64,000 nt of DNA from an uncultured Alsobacter sp. (GCF_945952055.1 NZ_CAMFHB010000025.1:1-64000); one strand, 5' to 3'; shown: positions 1-8,668, counted from the first letter of the stretch. A program made the numbers and translations. Notes: generated from the sequence alone by a model not told the origin.

Positions 1-3000
1 GTGCCAGCGTTGAACGTGAAGGTGCCGTACTGGCCCTTGAGGTTTTCGGTCGCGATCGACTGGAAGGACGTCTGGCCCGCGTCGGTGTCGGTGACAGAGA
101 GCGTACCGGTGGCGGTGGCCGTGGCGTCTTCGGTCACAGAGCCTTCGACGTCGCCGGAGATCTGCGCGCCGTCGTTGGTGCCGTTGATGGTGACGGTGAT
201 GGTCTGGCTGGCCGAACCATCCAGCGACTTCACCACGAGCGTGTCGGTGAGCGAGGCGCCAGCGCCCAGCTCCTGCACGCTAGCGAGGGCGTTGTCGGCG
301 GCGTAGGTCCACACGCCGGTGCCGGCATTGAACGTGAAGGTGCCGTACTGGCCCTTGAGATCTTCGGTCGCGATCGACTGGAAGGACTTCTGGCCAGCGT
401 CGGTGTCGGAGACTGAGAGCGTACCGGTTGCGGTGGCCGTGGCATCCTCGGTCACACCGCCGATGGCGGTGCCGTCGATCACGGCCGTGTCGTTCGCCCC
501 CGTGATCGTCACGGTCACCGTCTGCGAGGCGGAGCCGTCCTGGGAGTACACGACGAAGGTGTCGGTGAGCGTCGCGCCGTCGGGGAGGGCTTCGACGGTC
601 AGGTCGTCGTTGTCCAGCAGGTAGGTCCAGACGCCGGCGGCGGAGACCTGGTAGGTGCCGTGGCCGCCGAGGCTGGCGGTGCCGGCGGCGACCGAGGCGA
701 AGGCAGTGGCCGGGTTGACGGCGTTGGTGGCCGTCAGGGCGCCGGTGGCCGAGGGTATGCCGGCCGTGGCATTGGCGAGGCCGCCCGCTTCGGTGACGTC
801 TCCGTCGACCACGCCGCCGATGGTGATGGCGTCGGTGGAGCCGTTGATGGTGACGGTGACGGTCCTGGTGGTGCCGTCGGCGGAGGCCACCGTGAAGGTG
901 TCCTGCAGACTGTCGCCCGTGTTGAGGGCCTGGACGGCGGCGTTGTCGTCGTCGAGCGTGTAGGTCCAGGTGCCGTCGGCCGTGATCGTGTAGGAGCCGT
1001 AGCCGGCGACGGTCTTTGTCGGGCTCGTCACCGCCGCGAACGTGTCGGGCGTGTTGTCGACGTCGGCCGCCTTCAGCGTGCCCGTGGCCGTGGGCGAGCC
1101 GGCGACCGCGCCTCCGGCCTCCGTGACGTCGCCCGTCGCCGTGCCGGTGATGGTGGCGGTGTCGTTGGTGCCCGTGACGGTGACCGTAACGGTCTTGGAG
1201 GTGCCGTCGATGGACGCGACCGTGAAGGTGTCGGTCAGCGTCTCGCCGGCATTGAGGGCCTGGACCTGGGCATTGCCGTTGTCGAGCGCATAGCTCCAGA
1301 CGCCGCCCGCGGTGATCGTGAAGGTGCCGAGGCCGCCGAGGCTGGCCGTCGGGGAGGTGACCGCTGTGAACGCGTTCGGCGTGTTGTCGACGTCGGCGGC
1401 GAACAGGGTGCCGCCGGCGGTCGGCGTGACGCCTAGGGCATTGGCGACCCCGCCCGCCTCGACCGTCGCCCCCGTGTCGGTGCCGGTGATCACGGCGGCA
1501 TCGTTGGTGCCTGTCAGCGTGACGGAGATCACACGCGTGGTGCCGTCGCCGGCGGTCACCGTGACGCTGTCGACATAAGTCTGGCCGGCCACGAACTCGT
1601 CGTGGGCGCCCTGCATGGCGTAGGTCCACAGGCCGTCGGCGGTCACGGTGAACCGGCCGTAGCCACCGGAGCCGGGCACGTTCGAGCGCGCGCCGACGAG
1701 GCTGTTCGGGTTGACCGTGTTGTCGATGTCGGTAACCGAGAGCTGGCCGGAAATGGTCTGGGCCGCGTCGCTCTCGGTGATGGCGGCGGTCAGCGCACCG
1801 CCGAACACGGCGGCGTCGTTGGCGCCGTTGATGCGGATGGTGATGACCTGGCTGGTGCCGTCCACCGTCGTCACCGTGAAGGTGTCGGTGAGGGTGGCGT
1901 TGGTGTTCAGCTTCTCGACGGCGGCATTGGCATTGTCGAGCGTGTAGCTCCACACGCCATTAGCGGCCATGGCATAGGTGCCGAAGGCCGAGGTGCCGCT
2001 CGAGGCGGTGAAGGTGTTCGCCGGATTGTCGACGTCGGTCGCGGTGAGCTGGCCCGAGACGGTGGGCGTGCCGGCGATGGCGTTCGCCACGCCGCTCGCT
2101 TCGGTGACCGTGCCGGTCCGGATGCCGGCGACCGTGGCGGCGTCGTTGGCGCCGGCGATGACGACGGAAATCACCTGCGTGGTGCCGTCGGCCGAGCGCA
2201 CGGTGAAGCTGTCCGTGAGGGACTGCGCCGGGCTGAGAGCCTGGACCGAGGCGTTGGCGTTGTTGAGCGTGTAGGTCCACACGCCGGTGCTCGTGAAGAC
2301 GAAGCTGCCATAGGTCGCGTTGCCGCTGGAGGCGGTGAAGCCGGCAGCGCTGTCGGGATCGCTCACGGTGAGCTGCCCGCTGGCCTGCGGGGTGCCCAGG
2401 GCCGCATTGGCGACGCCGCCGGCCTCGACCACGTTGCCGGTCTTATCGCCGTCGATCACTGCGGCGTCGTTCGCGCCGTTGATGCGCACCGTGATGACCT
2501 GGCTCGTGCCGTCGCCCGTGGTGACGGTGAAGCTGTCGGTGAGCGTCGCTCCGGTGTTCAGCGCCTGCACGGCGCCGTTGGCGTTGTCGAGGGTGTAGGT
2601 CCAGAGCCCCCCGGCGGTCACGGAGAACGACCCGTAGAGCGTGGTCGTGCCGCCGGGCGTGAAGGTGTTGGCCGGGCTGTCGACGTCGCTGGCCGTGAGC
2701 TGGCCGGACACCACGGGCGTACCGGCGACGCCGTTCGCCACGCCGCCCGCCTCGGTCACGGAGCCGGTGCGGGTGCCACCCACGACGGCCGCGTCGTTGG
2801 TCCCGCTGATGATGACGGAGATGACCTGCGTCGTGCCGTCGGCCGAGCGCACCGTGAAGCTGTCTGCGAGCGACTGCGTCGCGCTCAGGGCCTGCACCGT
2901 GGCGTTGGCGTTGTTGAGCGTGTAGGTCCACAGGCCGGCGCTCGTGAAGGCGAAGCTGCCATAGGTCGCGTTGCCGCTGGAGGAGGTGAAGCCGGCAGCG

Positions 3001-4160
3001 CTGTCCGGGTCGGCCACGGTGAGCTGGCCGCTCGCCTGGGGGGTGCCCAGGACCGCATTGGCGACGCCGCCGGCCTCGACGACGTTGCCCTGCCTGTCGC
3101 CGCCGATCACGGCCGCGTCGTTGGCGCCGTTGATGCGGATCGCGATGACCTGGCTCGTGCCGTCCTGCGTGCGGACGACGAAGCTGTCGGTGAGCGTGGA
3201 ACCGGCGTTCAGCCCCTGCACGGTGCCGTTGGTGTTGTCGAGCGTGTAGGTCCACAGGCCGTTGGGGCCCACGGCGAAGCTGCCATACAGGGTGGTGCCG
3301 CTGCCGGCCTGGAACGTGTTGGCGGCGTTGTCGACGTCACTGGCCGTGAGCTGGCCGGACACCACGGGCGTACCGGCGATGGCGTTGCCCACGCCGCTCG
3401 CCTCGGTCACCGTGCCCGCGCGGGTGCCGCCCACGACGGCGGCGTCGTTGGCGCCGTTGATGATGACGGAGATGACCTGCGTCGTGCCGTCGGCGGTGCG
3501 CACGGTGAAGGTGTCGGCCAGACTCTGGCCGTCGTTGAGGGCCTGCACGGCCGCGTTCGTGTTGCGCAGCGTGTAGGTCCACACGCCGGCGGAGGTCATG
3601 GTGAAGGTGCCGTACCCGGCGGCGCTGGAGGTGGCGGTGTTGACGGCCTGGAAGGTGGTGGCCGAGTCGACGTCGCTCGCCACGAGCTTGCCGCTGACCG
3701 AGGGGGTGTTGAGCGTGCCGTTCGCGACCCCGCCCGCCTCGGTCACCTCGCCGGTGCTCTGGCCCGTGACGGTGGCGGCGTCGTTGGCGCCGTTGATGCG
3801 TACTGAAATGACCTGCGACGTGCCGTCGGCGGCGAAGACCGTGAAGGTGTCGATGAGCGTCTGGCCGGCGTTCAGGGCCTGGACCTGCGCGTTGCCGTTG
3901 GCGACCGCGTAGCTCCACACGCCGTTGGCGGCCATGGTGAAGCTGCCGAACGCCGTCGTTCCGCTCGCCTCCGTGAAGGTGTTGGCCGGCCCGTCCACGT
4001 CGGTGCTGGTCAGCTGGCCCGACGCGACGGGCGTGCCGGGCGTGCCGTTGAGGACCCCGCTGGCCTCGGTCACGGTGCCGGTTTTCGTACCGGAAATGAC
4101 TGCCGCATCGTTGGTGCCGACGATGGTGATGGTGACCGGCTGCTGCAGGATCCCGCCGTT
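1..4160 (-). repeat. Array of about 13 tandem VCBS-coding repeats (about 325 bp each)
   Basis: The conserved G(T/A)NDAA codons recur near plus-strand positions 171, 491, 829, 1161, 1501, 1814, 2141, 2465, 2791, 3118, 3441, 3778 and 4107, a period of 313-340 bp. The two units nearest the left edge (1-319 and 320-640) are nearly identical, indicating recent duplication. The array continues past the left edge. Confidence 0.9.
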
Positions 4161-4538
4161 CCGATCGTTGATCGAGACGATGTAGGTGAGCGTCAGGGTC
4201 TGGCCGTCGGCGAGGAAATCGAAGGTCCGGTCCGTGGCGCGGTAGGTCCAGGTGACCGAGCCCTGGTTGTTGGGCTTGTTGGTCGAGTCGACCAGGGCGA
4301 GGTTGAGCGTGCTCGCGGCGAGGATGGCCGATTGCTGCGTGGGCGTGAGCGACCCGGTCGAGAGGCTCGCGGAGGAGAAGGCCGCCGAGACCGTGTGCGT
4401 GTCGGCCGTGTCCAGATCCGCGAACAGGATGGCACCGCTGCCGGTGTCCAGCGTGCCCGAGTTCCTCGCGCCCGCGATTTCCGTGAGCGTGATGGTGCTG
4501 GTGGAACCTGCGATGAGGGTGGGGGTCTGATTCGCCAT
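1..4538 (-). CDS. Giant VCBS-repeat surface/adhesin protein, C-terminus outside window
   Basis: The reading frame from ATG at 4538 stays open to the left edge, giving about 1512 residues with no stop. After a non-repetitive start of about 130 residues (MANQTPTLIAGSTST...), the protein is a tandem array of about 108-residue units. Each has a WTYTLDNxNAxVQAL core, a DxFTVxxxDGTSQVI strand and a GTNDAAV / GxVTEAGG turn, as in VCBS/cadherin-like domains of RTX-type adhesins. No N-terminal signal peptide is visible; such proteins usually leave by a type I system using a C-terminal signal, which would lie beyond the window. A purine-rich CTGGAG lies about 10 nt before the ATG. The frame is set by the repeat motif, since other frames give Arg/His-rich nonsense. 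Likely role: cell-surface adhesion or biofilm (inference from family). Confidence 0.9.
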   Translation of the reverse strand, partial: MANQTPTLIAGSTSTITLTEIAGARNSGTLDTGSGAILFADLDTADTHTVSAAFSSASLSTGSLTPTQQSAILAASTLNLALVDSTNKPNNQGSVTWTYRATDRTFDFLADGQTLTLTYIVSINDRNGGILQQPVTITIVGTNDAAVISGTKTGTVTEASGVLNGTPGTPVASGQLTSTDVDGPANTFTEASGTTAFGSFTMAANGVWSYAVANGNAQVQALNAGQTLIDTFTVFAADGTSQVISVRINGANDAATVTGQSTGEVTEAGGVANGTLNTPSVSGKLVASDVDSATTFQAVNTATSSAAGYGTFTMTSAGVWTYTLRNTNAAVQALNDGQSLADTFTVRTADGTTQVISVIINGANDAAVVGGTRAGTVTEASGVGNAIAGTPVVSGQLTASDVDNAANTFQAGSGTTLYGSFAVGPNGLWTYTLDNTNGTVQGLNAGSTLTDSFVVRTQDGTSQVIAIRINGANDAAVIGGDRQGNVVEAGGVANAVLGTPQASGQLTVADPDSAAGFTSSSGNATYGSFAFTSAGLWTYTLNNANATVQALSATQSLADSFTVRSADGTTQVISVIISGTNDAAVVGGTRTGSVTEAGGVANGVAGTPVVSGQLTASDVDSPANTFTPGGTTTLYGSFSVTAGGLWTYTLDNANGAVQALNTGATLTDSFTVTTGDGTSQVITVRINGANDAAVIDGDKTGNVVEAGGVANAALGTPQASGQLTVSDPDSAAGFTASSGNATYGSFVFTSTGVWTYTLNNANASVQALSPAQSLTDSFTVRSADGTTQVISVVIAGANDAATVAGIRTGTVTEASGVANAIAGTPTVSGQLTATDVDNPANTFTASSGTSAFGTYAMAANGVWSYTLDNANAAVEKLNTNATLTDTFTVTTVDGTSQVITIRINGANDAAVFGGALTAAITESDAAQTISGQLSVTDIDNTVNPNSLVGARSNVPGSGGYGRFTVTADGLWTYAMQGAHDEFVAGQTYVDSVTVTAGDGTTRVISVTLTGTNDAAVITGTDTGATVEAGGVANALGVTPTAGGTLFAADVDNTPNAFTAVTSPTASLGGLGTFTITAGGVWSYALDNGNAQVQALNAGETLTDTFTVASIDGTSKTVTVTVTGTNDTATITGTATGDVTEAGGAVAGSPTATGTLKAADVDNTPDTFAAVTSPTKTVAGYGSYTITADGTWTYTLDDDNAAVQALNTGDSLQDTFTVASADGTTRTVTVTINGSTDAITIGGVVDGDVTEAGGLANATAGIPSATGALTATNAVNPATAFASVAAGTASLGGHGTYQVSAAGVWTYLLDNDDLTVEALPDGATLTDTFVVYSQDGSASQTVTVTITGANDTAVIDGTAIGGVTEDATATATGTLSVSDTDAGQKSFQSIATEDLKGQYGTFTFNAGTGVWTYAADNALASVQELGAGASLTDTLVVKSLDGSASQTITVTINGTNDGAQISGDVEGSVTEDATATATGTLSVTDTDAGQTSFQSIATENLKGQYGTFTFNAG
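1985..3295 (-). repeat. Higher-order two-unit duplication inside the VCBS array
   Basis: Segments of about 654 bp, 1985-2640 and 2640-3295, each contain one TLYGSF-type unit followed by one NATYGSF-type unit and match each other far better than adjacent single units do. The NATYGSF...LGTPQASGQLTV stretch, for example, appears around 2290-2400 and again around 2945-3055. The array therefore grew partly by dimer duplication. Confidence 0.75.
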
Positions 4539-4690
4539 CGGGACGCTTGCTCCAGCAGCACGCCACGGTCCGGCAGCAACGCGCGCCGGCCGCGGCACTT
4601 CTTGACGAAAATGGAGGAGCGGCCGAAGCCACCCGGGCCGGCTCGGCGCGCGTACCTAACGGTTGCGCTCACGGTCCTGCCCAGTGGTTT

Positions 4691-4800
4691 ATTTGGCATA
4701 AGTTAAGGCAACGATCCAGCTTTATGTTAACACATTGGTAATAGGCTTAATTTTCTGCGTGAACTCCTAATCGACCGATCATTCTAGGACTTTCCGCCTA
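4691..4800 (-). promoter_or_regulatory. AT-rich probable promoter region of the adhesin gene
   Basis: This is a markedly AT-rich stretch about 150-260 bp upstream of the adhesin ATG, in a region that codes for nothing convincing. It contains GTTAAC at 4725-4730 and TTAA-N7-GTAA at 4726-4740, one mismatch from a CtrA full site. No clear -35/-10 pair could be fixed. Confidence 0.35.
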
Positions 4801-4965
4801 TTTAGGCCCTATCTTCCTGCAAATCGGTCCGACTTCCGAAGTAAGGCTCCCGGAAGGATGCACGCCTTTGGAGTTAACTGCTGAGCAGATTGAGCTTCGG
4901 CTAGGATGGTGAAATTGAGCTCACATATTGAGCTTGGGCTAAAGCGCTGGGAAAACTTGCGCCGC

Positions 4966-4979
4966 TGGCGGAAGGGGTG
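4966..4979. other. att-like 14-bp direct copy of the tRNA-Ser 3' end
   Basis: TGGCGGAAGGGGTG here is identical, and in the same orientation, to 6380-6393, which is the 3' terminus of the tRNA-Ser gene (CCA end included). The two copies bracket a 1.4-kb low-GC segment with a methyltransferase gene. This is the usual footprint of site-specific integration into a tRNA 3' end. No integrase is present, so excision capacity is presumably lost. Confidence 0.5.
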
Positions 4980-5025
4980 TCCGCCACAATCCAATTCGGC
5001 GCAGTTGACGGCGTTGAGTCTGTGC

Positions 5026-5160
5026 CGCGTGACGGGGGCGCAGACCGTCACCGTCCTGCATCAACACGTCACGGCCGCCGACAGTGGACAGGCCATCGTC
5101 GGCGACGTCCTTCGCGGCGCAGGTAGGGCAGTAACAGCAAAAAGCGAGACAACCCCATGA
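5026..5160 (+). pseudogene. Remnant with a QTVTVxHxxV...GGQAIVG-like motif
   Basis: A plus-strand frame ending at 5160 encodes AQTVTVLHQHVTAADSGQAIVGDV. From memory this resembles the QxVTVxHVxVxxGGQAIVG signature found near the middle of short uncharacterised proteins of Rhizobiales. The preceding residues do not look like a normal N-terminus and there is no good start or ribosome site, so I read it as a decayed fragment. It lies just inside the left att-like repeat. The identification rests on motif memory only. Confidence 0.3.
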
Positions 5161-5497
5161 TCGAACCACACGAACCGGAACCGAGCAACGATGCGCTGCG
5201 ACTTCGAAGCGAACGCGCGACCGGTGCAAGGCGCAGGCAGCAGCAGGATGGCGCGTGTGTAAACACCATGGGGCCGGTGGAGGTGCGCCAAGCGGGCTAA
5301 GAAACGGCGCTTATCGTAACGGGCGTTGCACGAAAGTAGCCGTGGCTGCTCGGGTCAATGTCGCCGATTGATGCGTATGAGCGAAAGCGAATAGTCAAAA
5401 AGGGAGGATACAGTGCTCTATGCTTGTGCTGCATCAACAACATATCGCCCGCCAAATGCGCGCTCGCCAGAGCGGTAGAACATCAAATTCAGACGCA

Positions 5498-6178
5498 TCA
5501 CTGGGTTGGCAGTTCTAGAACTGGTATTGGGATATCTGGCCGCAACAGGAAGCAATCACCCACGAATATCAGAGATGTACAGTGGCGAAGTGAGACGCCA
5601 GGCGCAAACCCGAAGAAGTCTATCCGCCGACACTCTCGATTGAAAGTTTCCTCATAAAATCCGTAACCCTCAGCGTTATCGAGAATGATTGCGCCGTCAG
5701 GCTTGAGGTACTCGAACGCAAGAGCCGTCGCTTCTTTGCGCAAATGTCCGTCGATAATGATAATGTCGAATTTTTTAATTTTACCACTGTCAATTGCTTC
5801 GCGAGCCGATGAAAGTGAACGTGTATTATGATCTACTGGTACAAAATGCATCTTTACATTATCGCTAAGTTTCGGAAGCATCTCCGAATACCAATCTTCG
5901 TTTTCTTCTATCGTCACGACATAATGTGCTCTATTCGACCACCATAGCGTCGACTGTCCGCCTCCAAACTCCAATATATCCCTGCCTTCGAAAGTCCTTT
6001 GGCTGAGGAAATTGATAGCTGGGTATGTGTACCAAGGAATTGGCGAGCCGTCGGACGCACATGCGGACCGCTTTAAACTGCTTCGCCAGTGGCCGCTGCG
6101 CAGGCTAAATCTTACAGGAGTTATAATGCCGGTAGCTAAAGCTCGTAATGGAGACCAAAAAAACGGAAGGCAACGCAC
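5498..6178 (-). CDS. SAM-dependent methyltransferase-like protein (low GC)
   Basis: This 226-residue protein has a class I methyltransferase fold signature: motif I ILEFGGGQSTLWW at about residues 68-80, an acidic motif II in VVTIEEN, and FDIIIIDGH at about 136-144 as the post-I acidic loop. Similar proteins occur in surface-polysaccharide and glycan gene sets, so the acceptor may be a sugar, but nothing here proves it. The GTG at 6178 is the only start that keeps the whole N-terminus and has no clear ribosome site; a later start is possible. The base composition is far lower in GC than all neighbours, and the gene lies between two copies of a tRNA-end repeat, so it was probably acquired by transfer. 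Confidence 0.75.
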   Translation of the reverse strand: MRCLPFFWSPLRALATGIITPVRFSLRSGHWRSSLKRSACASDGSPIPWYTYPAINFLSQRTFEGRDILEFGGGQSTLWWSNRAHYVVTIEENEDWYSEMLPKLSDNVKMHFVPVDHNTRSLSSAREAIDSGKIKKFDIIIIDGHLRKEATALAFEYLKPDGAIILDNAEGYGFYEETFNRECRRIDFFGFAPGVSLRHCTSLIFVGDCFLLRPDIPIPVLELPTQ

Positions 6179-6379
6179 GCTTTACCGGCGCAAAACCCTT
6201 TTGCCAAAACGTAATAGTCATAAAGGCCATCCGTTGCGCGTGAGTCACGAAACGGTATAGCTCTTCCGGCCCGTATGCAATGCGCGCACTCCAAATGTGC
6301 GTTCCCAATTCTGGTTTGGGTACCATCGTGGGGGCTGTGGGCAAAAACGGCGAATTACCACAGTAAAATCAATCGAAAT

Positions 6380-6393
6380 TGGCGGAAGGGGTG
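6380..6393. other. att-like repeat, right copy, within the tRNA-Ser 3' end
   Basis: TGGCGGAAGGGGTG is identical to 4966-4979. It covers the encoded CCA, the 3' acceptor strand and the first T-stem bases of the tRNA-Ser gene, the most common integrase target. Confidence 0.5.
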
Positions 6394-6469
6394 GGATTCG
6401 AACCCACGGTGGGCTTGCACCCACGGCGGTTTTCAAGACCGCTGCCTTAAACCACTCGGCCACCCTTCC
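6380..6469 (-). tRNA. tRNA-Ser (anticodon UGA)
   Basis: The minus strand folds as a 90-nt class II tRNA. A GGAAGGG acceptor arm pairs with CCCTTCC, followed by discriminator G and encoded CCA. The T-arm carries GGTTCGAATCC, the variable arm is long, and the anticodon loop CTTGAAA has UGA at 6435-6433. The 3' end coincides with the right copy of the att-like repeat, so its sequence was restored on integration. Confidence 0.95.
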
Positions 6470-6674
6470 AAGCCTTTGCGGGACCTGGCGTCCTTCCGTG
6501 CCGCGAACCCATGCCGGAAACCGGTCTCGGGTCGCCCCTGCGCGGGTCCCCGTGGCGTTCTGCGGTGTGGGCCTTCACTACACCATCGCCGGCGGCTTCG
6601 TCGAGGCTCCGCCGCGGGGCGAGGCGGCAGGCCGGGAGCGGGGCAGGGGGCGCATGATGGCGCGAGGGCGGGGC

Positions 6675-6708
6675 AAAAAAGGGGCCCGCCCCGGAGGCAG
6701 GCGGGCCC
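6675..6708 (-). terminator. Rho-independent terminator for the 6820-7296 gene
   Basis: GGGCCCGCC (6682-6690) pairs perfectly with GGCGGGCCC (6700-6708) across a 9-nt loop. On the minus strand it is followed by a run of six T (6675-6680). It sits about 110 bp past the stop codon of the minus-strand hypothetical gene. Confidence 0.8.
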
Positions 6709-6819
6709 AGGTGTGGGCCGCCGCGATACGCGCGGCACCTGTCAATCGGATGCAAAAGCGTTCGTTCCGGGTGCCCGGTGAGTCTGGCGACCGGGCCGGC
6801 GCTCAGCCTGTCGCCGGAA

Positions 6820-7296
6820 CTAGAGGCGGAACGAGCCGGCGAGCTGGGAGGCGCAGTACTCGGCCTGGCCGGGACAGGCGAATCGAAGGTCTGTCCGGGT
6901 CCGGTAGTGGGGGATGCGCGCCAGCCATCGGCCAATGGGCGAGGCCTCGAGCGGGTCCACGGAGCGGCTCGCCTCGCCGGTCGTGCGATAGTCCAGCGGC
7001 AGGACCACGACATGCCGATAGACGATCTCGCGCACCGCGAGGTCACAGGCGCGCACGACGCCCGCCGAGACGGCGAGGGCGGGGAGCGCTGCCGTCGTCA
7101 GGGGCAGCAGGAGGCGGGCGCGCGGGCGGCGGCCCGAAAGCTGCAGCAAGGCGACCGCCCTCAGCCGCCGGATCCGCGCGGAGGCACGCCGCAGGGCGTC
7201 CGGACGGACGATGGGCGCGCTCGCGCCAACGCCGACCGGTGCGAAATCGGTATCCACGTGTCCGTGCATGTCGCCGAGGCCCCCTCGCTGCGACAC
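6820..7296 (-). CDS. Hypothetical protein with one hydrophobic segment
   Basis: This 158-residue protein is not recognised. The N-terminal half is Arg/Ala-rich, followed by a hydrophobic stretch of about 20 residues (LLLPLTTAALPALAVSAGVV), then a plausible folded C-terminal half ending with two Cys (FACPGQAEYCASQLAGSFRL). Codon use looks genuine and a strong terminator follows at 6675-6708, which supports expression. The start is uncertain: ATG at 7296 or ATG at 7269, or a later start that would make the hydrophobic stretch a signal peptide. Confidence 0.5.
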   Translation of the reverse strand: MSQRGGLGDMHGHVDTDFAPVGVGASAPIVRPDALRRASARIRRLRAVALLQLSGRRPRARLLLPLTTAALPALAVSAGVVRACDLAVREIVYRHVVVLPLDYRTTGEASRSVDPLEASPIGRWLARIPHYRTRTDLRFACPGQAEYCASQLAGSFRL

Positions 7297-7546
7297 CCGA
7301 AACGCCCCAATCGTCGAAATCGTTGCATGGCCTTCGCACTTTTTTTGCCATGGCTACTGGCCCGCGGTGACATGGGGCGGCGCACGGGCGGCGCGGCCGG
7401 ACGTGAGCGGAGCTGGCCCGCGTGACGGCGGCGTCAGGTCAGAAACACGTGAGCCCTTGCGGTCTAGGGCGAACCGGGACACGGCATCGCGACTTGTCAG
7501 CGGGACATGCCGGACGCAGTCTGGCCTTCATCGAAGAGGTGCGTCG

Positions 7547-7861
7547 ATGCGAATTTCCATGTGTGCCGCCGTGGCGGCGGGGATCGGCCTGATGGCGTCC
7601 GTGCTGCCGGCCGCGGCCCAGAGCCGGCCGGACAGTCTGTCCATGAGTTGCGATCAGGCGCGGGCCTTCCTGCGCTCGCGGGGCGCGGCCGTGATCGGGA
7701 CCGGGCCGCACATCTATGACCGCTATGTCAGCGACCAGCGATTCTGTCCGATCACGGAAGGAACGCGTCCGGCCTGGATCCGCACGCGCGACACGGCGCA
7801 GTGTCCGGTCGGCTTCACCTGCGTGCCCGTTCAGGACCTCTGGCCCATGAACGACTACTGA
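7547..7861 (+). CDS. Small secreted Cys-containing hypothetical protein
   Basis: This 104-residue protein starts at ATG 7547 (MRISMCAAVAAGIGLM...), with a classic signal peptide likely cut after AAAQ at about residues 22-25. The mature part (about 80 residues) holds four Cys (SMSCDQ, RFCPIT, AQCPVGFTCVPV) that could form two disulfides. It resembles the many short periplasmic proteins of Rhizobiales of unknown role. It is followed after 117 bp by a second small exported protein on the same strand. Confidence 0.65.
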   Translation: MRISMCAAVAAGIGLMASVLPAAAQSRPDSLSMSCDQARAFLRSRGAAVIGTGPHIYDRYVSDQRFCPITEGTRPAWIRTRDTAQCPVGFTCVPVQDLWPMNDY

Positions 7862-7978
7862 GCGGGCTTCGCGGCGCGGCGCGCCGGGCGCGACACTTCG
7901 CCCGGCCGCACATCCGAAGCGCCGCCTGCCGCGTACTCGCTCCCGATGCCCCACCGGTGGGCTCAGGAGGCACGTGAC

Positions 7979-8371
7979 ATGACGGCATCGTTGCGTTTTG
8001 CACTGGTTCTGGGCATGGCGGTCCTGACCGGGCAGGCGGCCCGGGCGGACGTTCCGCTCGATGGCAAGAGCGTGCGCGACCTCATCTCGGGGAAGCGAAT
8101 CTACCTGTCGGTCCCTCTGGGAGGCGAACTGCCGCTCTACTACCGCAAGGACGGCCAGGTCGACGGAAGCGGCGAGGCGGCGGGCCTCGGCCGGTTCCTG
8201 AAGCCGACCGATTCCGGGCGCTGGTGGATCGACGGCAACCGCCTGTGCCAAAAATGGCGCACCTGGTACGACGGCCGCGTGTTCTGCTTCACGTTGGCCC
8301 CGGCCGGACGCGACAAGGTCGCGTGGATGCGCGACGACGGCGAAAAGGGCGTCGCCCGCATCGGGGATTGA
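7979..8371 (+). CDS. Small exported hypothetical protein
   Basis: This 130-residue protein starts at ATG 7979, chosen because a strong AGGAGG lies 8-10 nt upstream. A signal peptide (LRFALVLGMAVLTGQAARA) is followed by a domain with the pattern GKSVRDLISGKR...WWIDGNRLCQKWRTW..GRVFCFTL. The spaced Trp and two Cys recall exported small-domain proteins of Rhizobiales (DUF995-like in general look), but this is only a resemblance. Function unknown. Confidence 0.7.
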   Translation: MTASLRFALVLGMAVLTGQAARADVPLDGKSVRDLISGKRIYLSVPLGGELPLYYRKDGQVDGSGEAAGLGRFLKPTDSGRWWIDGNRLCQKWRTWYDGRVFCFTLAPAGRDKVAWMRDDGEKGVARIGD

Positions 8372-8668
8372 CCCGGCGAGCCCTGCGGACGCATGGCAGG
8401 GCATAGCGGCAATGTGGCGGCGGGCCACATTTCAGCCTTGATCTGACGGCCTTCTGCGCGCAACGTCGAGTCAAGACGGTTCCGGCCAAGCCGGGCGAAG
8501 GGGGACATCGCGGGTCACGGCGGCGCTGGGTTTGTATGCGTCCTCGGCTCGTTTACCTTCCCTTCATCCTGCCGGCCGTAACTGGTGAGCTGCGCTCGGC
8601 AGACAACACTGCACCCTCGAGGTGCAAGCCGTGAGCGCCGCGGTAGAGTGGGCGTAGGGGAAGTCAGC

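Noticed and set aside
1-4160. Regular 325-bp periodicity resembling a large satellite or CRISPR-like array
   Set aside because: The period is far too long for CRISPR and each unit is a coding VCBS domain in one open frame.
280-4632. Long Arg/His/Gly-rich open frames on both strands over the adhesin gene (for example 280-1953 minus and 1602-3806 plus)
   Set aside because: They are out-of-frame readings of the GC-rich VCBS repeats. Only the frame from 4538 gives recognisable VCBS motifs.
4726-4740. TTAA-N7-GTAA upstream of the adhesin gene as a CtrA site
   Set aside because: One mismatch in an AT-rich stretch is not enough; kept only as a remark in the promoter entry.
4889-4941. Three copies of ATTGAGCT at 4889, 4914 and 4927 as possible iterons
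   Set aside because: Spacing is irregular (25 and 13 bp) and no replication gene is nearby; likely chance in a short AT-richer region.
5358-5657. Plus-strand 99-codon frame overlapping the methyltransferase end
   Set aside because: It has no ribosome site or recognisable motif, and most of its second half is antisense to the methyltransferase gene.
6245-6463. Minus-strand frame with AEWFKAAVLKTAVGASPPWVRIPPLP
   Set aside because: This is the well-known false translation of a tRNA-Ser gene and its flank.
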